Positions 15,935 to 19,195 of a DNA stretch of 19,195 nucleotides are shown here, piece after piece; positions within the stretch are counted from its first letter, which is position 1; the number at the start of each line of letters is the position of its first letter. The notes beneath the pieces were generated by a model. It had not been told where the DNA came from, searched no databases, and was given only the letters and a program-made list of their open reading frames with translations. The DNA is from Acidobacteriota bacterium (GTDB lineage: Bacteria > Acidobacteriota > Terriglobia > Bryobacterales > JACQDG01). The translations under genes and the position numbers were made by a program. The stretch is from contig JACQDG010000207.1 in assembly GCA_016201185.1 (NCBI GenBank), positions 1 to 19,195 on the forward strand, in the 5' to 3' direction.

Positions 15935-18076
15935 ATGTGCGCCGCGCCTCTTCTCTTCCTTCTCGTCAGCCTCGCCTTCCCGGCTGGCTCCCAGAACGAC
16001 CCGCTCTTTTCCCTGTCCCACAAGTTTCTGGAAACCGATTCCCGCTCCGCCCGGCAGGCCCTGGCGCAGTTTGCGGACGAGCGAAAAGCGGAAACGGAAG
16101 GCGCCCTGGCCCGCTTAGTTTTGGGTATTGGTGATTATCAGGAAAAGCGTTACTCTTCCGCTACCGAGGAGTTGGCCCGGGCCGAGAAGGCTCCTGAGCT
16201 GGCTGACTATGCTGTTTACTACCAAGCCCTGGCGTTGGTTGGAGCAAACGATCACGCCTCGGCTGCCCGCTTGCTCGCAGACTTCTCCCGGCGCTTTCCC
16301 TCCAGCCCGCTGGTCAGCGCCGCCCTCGCCCAGCGGGTGGAGAGCCTCAGCCTCAGCTCCCATGCCAAGGAAGCCCAGTCGATGTTGGCGACCCCGGCTC
16401 CATCCACTGCCGCCGGCTGGATGCTGCTGGCCCAAGTGGCCGAGCGTGCCGGCGAGCCGATCCGTGCCGCGCAAGCCTACCAGCGCGTCTACTACGAATT
16501 TCCCGCCTCCCCGCAGCAGTCCGCTGCCCAGGCCGCCCTGCAGGCCTTGCGGCCGAAGCTCGGCTCGCGCTACCCCCGGCCGACGCCCGCCCAGCGGCTC
16601 GGTCGCGCCGATGCCCTTGCCTTTGCTCAGCAATACAAAGCGGCTCGCTCGGAATACCGCGCTCTTGCCGTGCAACTGAAAGGTCAGCTACGCGAACAGG
16701 CCGCCGCCCGCGTCGCCGAGTGCGACTACAACCTCCGCGCCAACCTCGCCGCCTATAGGGCGCTCCAGAAGCTGAAACTCACCCAGCCGGAGGCCGCTGC
16801 CGAGGGGCTCTACTATCTGGCCCTTTGCGCGCGCCGCCTGAAGAAGGTCGAGGAGTTCACCAGCCAAGTAGCCCAGCTCGGCAAGCAGCACCCGAACTCG
16901 CCCTGGCGCGAGGAGGCCCTCTTCAACGCCGGCAACTACTACGTGCTCGAGAACGACGCCGAGCACTACGTCCCTTACTACCGGGCCGTTCTTGAAAACT
17001 TCCCCACGGGCCATAACGCCCCGGCGGCGCACTGGAAGATCGCCTGGCATGCCTATGTGGCCAGGAGGCCTGACGCGGAGCAGTTGCTCAAAGACCACAT
17101 CCGCTTGTTTCCGGCGAGCGCCCAGCTCACCGCCGCTCTCTATTGGCTGGGCCGGCGCACGGAAGCAGAAGGCAATCCCCGGGTGGCCCGAGCCTACTAT
17201 AACTATCTAGAAACTTCCTATCCCCACGCCTACCATACCGTGCTGGCCCGGGATAGCTTGAAGAAGATGGGGCCCGTGGCTGACGGCCCGGTTCCGCCGG
17301 AAGTGAGCCAACTGCTGGCGGGCATTCCGTCGGCTCCTCCACCCCCCTCGCAGCAGATCCTGCGGGAAGCATCCGTGTTTCTCGACCGCGCGCGGCTTCT
17401 CGATGGGTTGGGCCTGGCCGATCTGGCGCAGAGCGAGTTACGCTTCCGCGCCGAGTCCAACGGCCTGGCCTACCACGCCGGATTGGAGCTCGCCCAGCAG
17501 GCCGCCGAACGCGGCTCCTATCATCAGGCCATCCGCTTCTTGAAACGCTATACCCCCGGCTATCTTTCCTTCCCGCTCGATTCCATGCCGCGCCGCTACT
17601 GGGAACTGCTGTTCCCTTTGCCCTGGCGCGAGGCGCTGGAGAATTACTCCCGCCAGCAGGAGCTGGACCCATACCTGGTGGCGGCGCTGATCCGCCAGGA
17701 ATCGGAATTCAACCCCGGCGCCGTCTCCCGCGCCCGCGCCCGGGGCTTGATGCAGATCCTTCCTTCCACCGGCCGCCGCCTCGGGCGCAACCTGGGCATC
17801 CACCGTCTCTCGGCCAACGCTTTGTTCATACCCGACACCAGCCTCAAGCTCGGGACCTTGCACCTGCGCCGCGTCCTCGACCAATACCAGGGACGGCTTG
17901 AGCTGGCGCTGGCCGGCTACAACGCCGGCGAGCACCGGGCCGACAAATGGCTGAGCCTCGTATCTTTTTCCGACCCCGCCGAATGGGTGGAAAACATCCC
18001 CTTCACCGAGACCCGCACCTACGTCGAGGCCGTGCTGCGCAACGCGGAATTGTACAGAAAGCTCTACGGCGGGTGA
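15935..18076 (+). CDS. Soluble lytic murein transglycosylase with TPR-like repeats
   Basis: The 713-residue exported protein begins with a signal peptide (MCAAPLLFLLVSLAFPAGS). Long helical TPR-like repeats cover roughly 25-560. The C-terminal SLT (goose-lysozyme-like) catalytic domain, about 570-705, contains ALIRQESEFNP with the catalytic E589, ARGLMQILPSTG, LALAGYNAGEHR and ENIPFTETRTYV. This layout is that of Slt70-type enzymes, which cleave murein glycan strands with formation of 1,6-anhydro ends in the periplasm. It starts 7 nt after the GAF-like gene, so the pair is probably cotranscribed and translationally linked. Length is slightly above E. coli Slt (about 645). No damage is visible. 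Confidence 0.9.
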   Translation: MCAAPLLFLLVSLAFPAGSQNDPLFSLSHKFLETDSRSARQALAQFADERKAETEGALARLVLGIGDYQEKRYSSATEELARAEKAPELADYAVYYQALALVGANDHASAARLLADFSRRFPSSPLVSAALAQRVESLSLSSHAKEAQSMLATPAPSTAAGWMLLAQVAERAGEPIRAAQAYQRVYYEFPASPQQSAAQAALQALRPKLGSRYPRPTPAQRLGRADALAFAQQYKAARSEYRALAVQLKGQLREQAAARVAECDYNLRANLAAYRALQKLKLTQPEAAAEGLYYLALCARRLKKVEEFTSQVAQLGKQHPNSPWREEALFNAGNYYVLENDAEHYVPYYRAVLENFPTGHNAPAAHWKIAWHAYVARRPDAEQLLKDHIRLFPASAQLTAALYWLGRRTEAEGNPRVARAYYNYLETSYPHAYHTVLARDSLKKMGPVADGPVPPEVSQLLAGIPSAPPPPSQQILREASVFLDRARLLDGLGLADLAQSELRFRAESNGLAYHAGLELAQQAAERGSYHQAIRFLKRYTPGYLSFPLDSMPRRYWELLFPLPWREALENYSRQQELDPYLVAALIRQESEFNPGAVSRARARGLMQILPSTGRRLGRNLGIHRLSANALFIPDTSLKLGTLHLRRVLDQYQGRLELALAGYNAGEHRADKWLSLVSFSDPAEWVENIPFTETRTYVEAVLRNAELYRKLYGG

Positions 18077-18109
18077 AGGAATCCCGACGGCTATGGTTTA
18101 ATGCATAGG

Positions 18110-19195
18110 ATGAGCGCAACCGCCGTTCACCCTTTTGCCAGCCGCCGCGTGGCCCACTTTACCGAGTCCGTCATCCGGGAGATGACTCGCCTCGCGGTGC
18201 GGCACGACGCGGTCAACCTGGCCCAGGGGATGCCGGATTTTCCCGCGCCTGCTGAAATCAAGGCCGCCGCGCAGAAAGCTATCGCCGATGACATCAACCA
18301 GTACGCCATCACCTGGGGCGCCAAGAACCTCCGCCACGCCCTGGCCGCCAAGTACCGCGCCTGGTACGGCTTCGAAATCGACCCGGAGCAGGAAATCACC
18401 GTTACCTGCGGCTCCACCGAAGGCATGATCGCCGCGCTGCTGGCCACGGTGAATCCCGGCGACGAGGTTATCATCTTCGAGCCGTTCTATGAGAACTACG
18501 GACCCGACACGGAACTATCGAATGCCGCGCGGAAGGTGGTCTCTCTTTATCCTCCCGACTGGCATTTCGACCGCGAGGAGCTCCGCCGCGCCTTTGGCCC
18601 CCGCACCCGCGGCATCATCCTGAACACCCCCAACAACCCCACCGGCAAGGTCTTCGCGCGGGAGGACCTCGAGTTCATCGCCGGGCTGTGCCAGGAATGG
18701 GACGCGCTCGCTTACACCGACGAGATCTACGAGCACATCATTTACGATGGGCCCGACGGCCAGGCGCTCCCTCACCATCTCATGATGACGATTGATGGCA
18801 TGCGGAACCGGACCGTTCTGGTCAACAGCATGAGCAAGACCTATTCGGTAACGGGGTGGCGGGTCGGCTGGGTGATCGCCTCACCCTCCATCACCGACCC
18901 GATCCGCAAGGTGCATGACTTCCTGACCGTCGGCGCGGCCGCCCCGCTGCAGCAGGCCGGCGTCGCCGCCCTCGCTCTTCCTGCCGAATACTACGCCCGC
19001 CTCCGCGCCGATTACCAGCGCCGGCGCGACCTGACGCTGAACCTTCTCGAACAGGCCGGCTTCCGCTGCTTCGTACCCCATGGCGCCTACTATGTCATGA
19101 CCGACATTTCCGGCTTCGGCGCCTCAAACGACGTGGACTTCGTCCGCCGGCTGGTCGCCGAGGCCAGGGTCGCCGCTGTCCCCGGCTCGAGCTTC
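18110..19195 (+). CDS. Class I/II PLP-dependent aminotransferase (5' part; runs off the window)
   Basis: The 362 codons present follow fold-type I aminotransferases: LAQGMPDFPAP, NQYAITWGAKNLRHAL, CGSTEGMIAAL, NTPNNPTGK and YTDEIYEH, with the PLP-binding lysine K243 in NSMSKTYSVTGWRVGW. The pattern is closest to the kynurenine/methionine-aminotransferase-like group, but substrate cannot be assigned from sequence alone. The last codons read VAAVPGSSF, so only the final 30 or so residues are missing. Start choice is uncertain: ATG 18101 is also in frame (MHRMSAT), and neither has a good Shine-Dalgarno sequence. It begins 33 nt after the transglycosylase on the same strand. Confidence 0.88.
   Translation, partial: MSATAVHPFASRRVAHFTESVIREMTRLAVRHDAVNLAQGMPDFPAPAEIKAAAQKAIADDINQYAITWGAKNLRHALAAKYRAWYGFEIDPEQEITVTCGSTEGMIAALLATVNPGDEVIIFEPFYENYGPDTELSNAARKVVSLYPPDWHFDREELRRAFGPRTRGIILNTPNNPTGKVFAREDLEFIAGLCQEWDALAYTDEIYEHIIYDGPDGQALPHHLMMTIDGMRNRTVLVNSMSKTYSVTGWRVGWVIASPSITDPIRKVHDFLTVGAAAPLQQAGVAALALPAEYYARLRADYQRRRDLTLNLLEQAGFRCFVPHGAYYVMTDISGFGASNDVDFVRRLVAEARVAAVPGSSF

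Overview
This is a GC-rich, gene-dense bacterial window. It most resembles Acidobacteriota of the Solibacter/Bryobacter type. That is an inference from gene content: a CehA/McbA-type secreted metallohydrolase, a type I QueF, a mitochondrial-type aconitase close to icd and mdh, and a GAF-like protein whose C-terminal helical module I recall from acidobacterial proteins. No rRNA, tRNA or CRISPR array was seen.

Layout. (1) Positions 1-2607, minus strand: a small beta-sandwich-like protein and a secreted CehA-type metallohydrolase. The metallohydrolase runs off the left edge, and its C-terminus collides with the 3' part of an ArsR-like regulator read on the plus strand. (2) 2683-8045, plus strand: queF (queuosine), uppS and cdsA (undecaprenyl and phospholipid precursors), galU (UDP-glucose) and aconitase. 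(3) 8046-10401: an accessory island between aconitase and icd. It holds a hicB/hicA-like toxin-antitoxin pair, an attC-like folded element, and a SieB-like (superinfection exclusion) gene on the minus strand split by an IS1595-family insertion sequence with a perfect 8-bp target duplication. (4) 10402-12540, plus strand: icd, broken by an internal deletion and frameshift, then mdh. (5) 12560-14751, minus strand: a single-module Clp-like AAA+ ATPase and a short-chain dehydrogenase with a frameshifted 3' end. (6) 14839-19195, plus strand: the GAF-like protein, a TPR-rich soluble lytic transglycosylase, and a class I/II aminotransferase that runs off the right edge.

The core genes form housekeeping groups: aconitase, isocitrate dehydrogenase and malate dehydrogenase of the TCA cycle, and isoprenoid/lipid/sugar-nucleotide precursors for the envelope. 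The most unusual part is the island within the TCA cluster. Its SieB-like gene looks like an integron-type cassette: a GTTAGGC boundary lies just upstream of the gene and GCCTAAC plus a foldable 65-bp element just downstream. An IS then silenced it in a way that precise excision would reverse.

Five genes in the window carry lesions: the CehA/ArsR junction, hicA, sieB, icd and the SDR gene. Real decay and draft-assembly error cannot be told apart from the sequence alone. Several genes (the small minus-strand gene, uppS, acn, icd) have a TANNNT -10-like hexamer 6-8 nt before the start codon and no Shine-Dalgarno sequence, which suggests leaderless transcripts.
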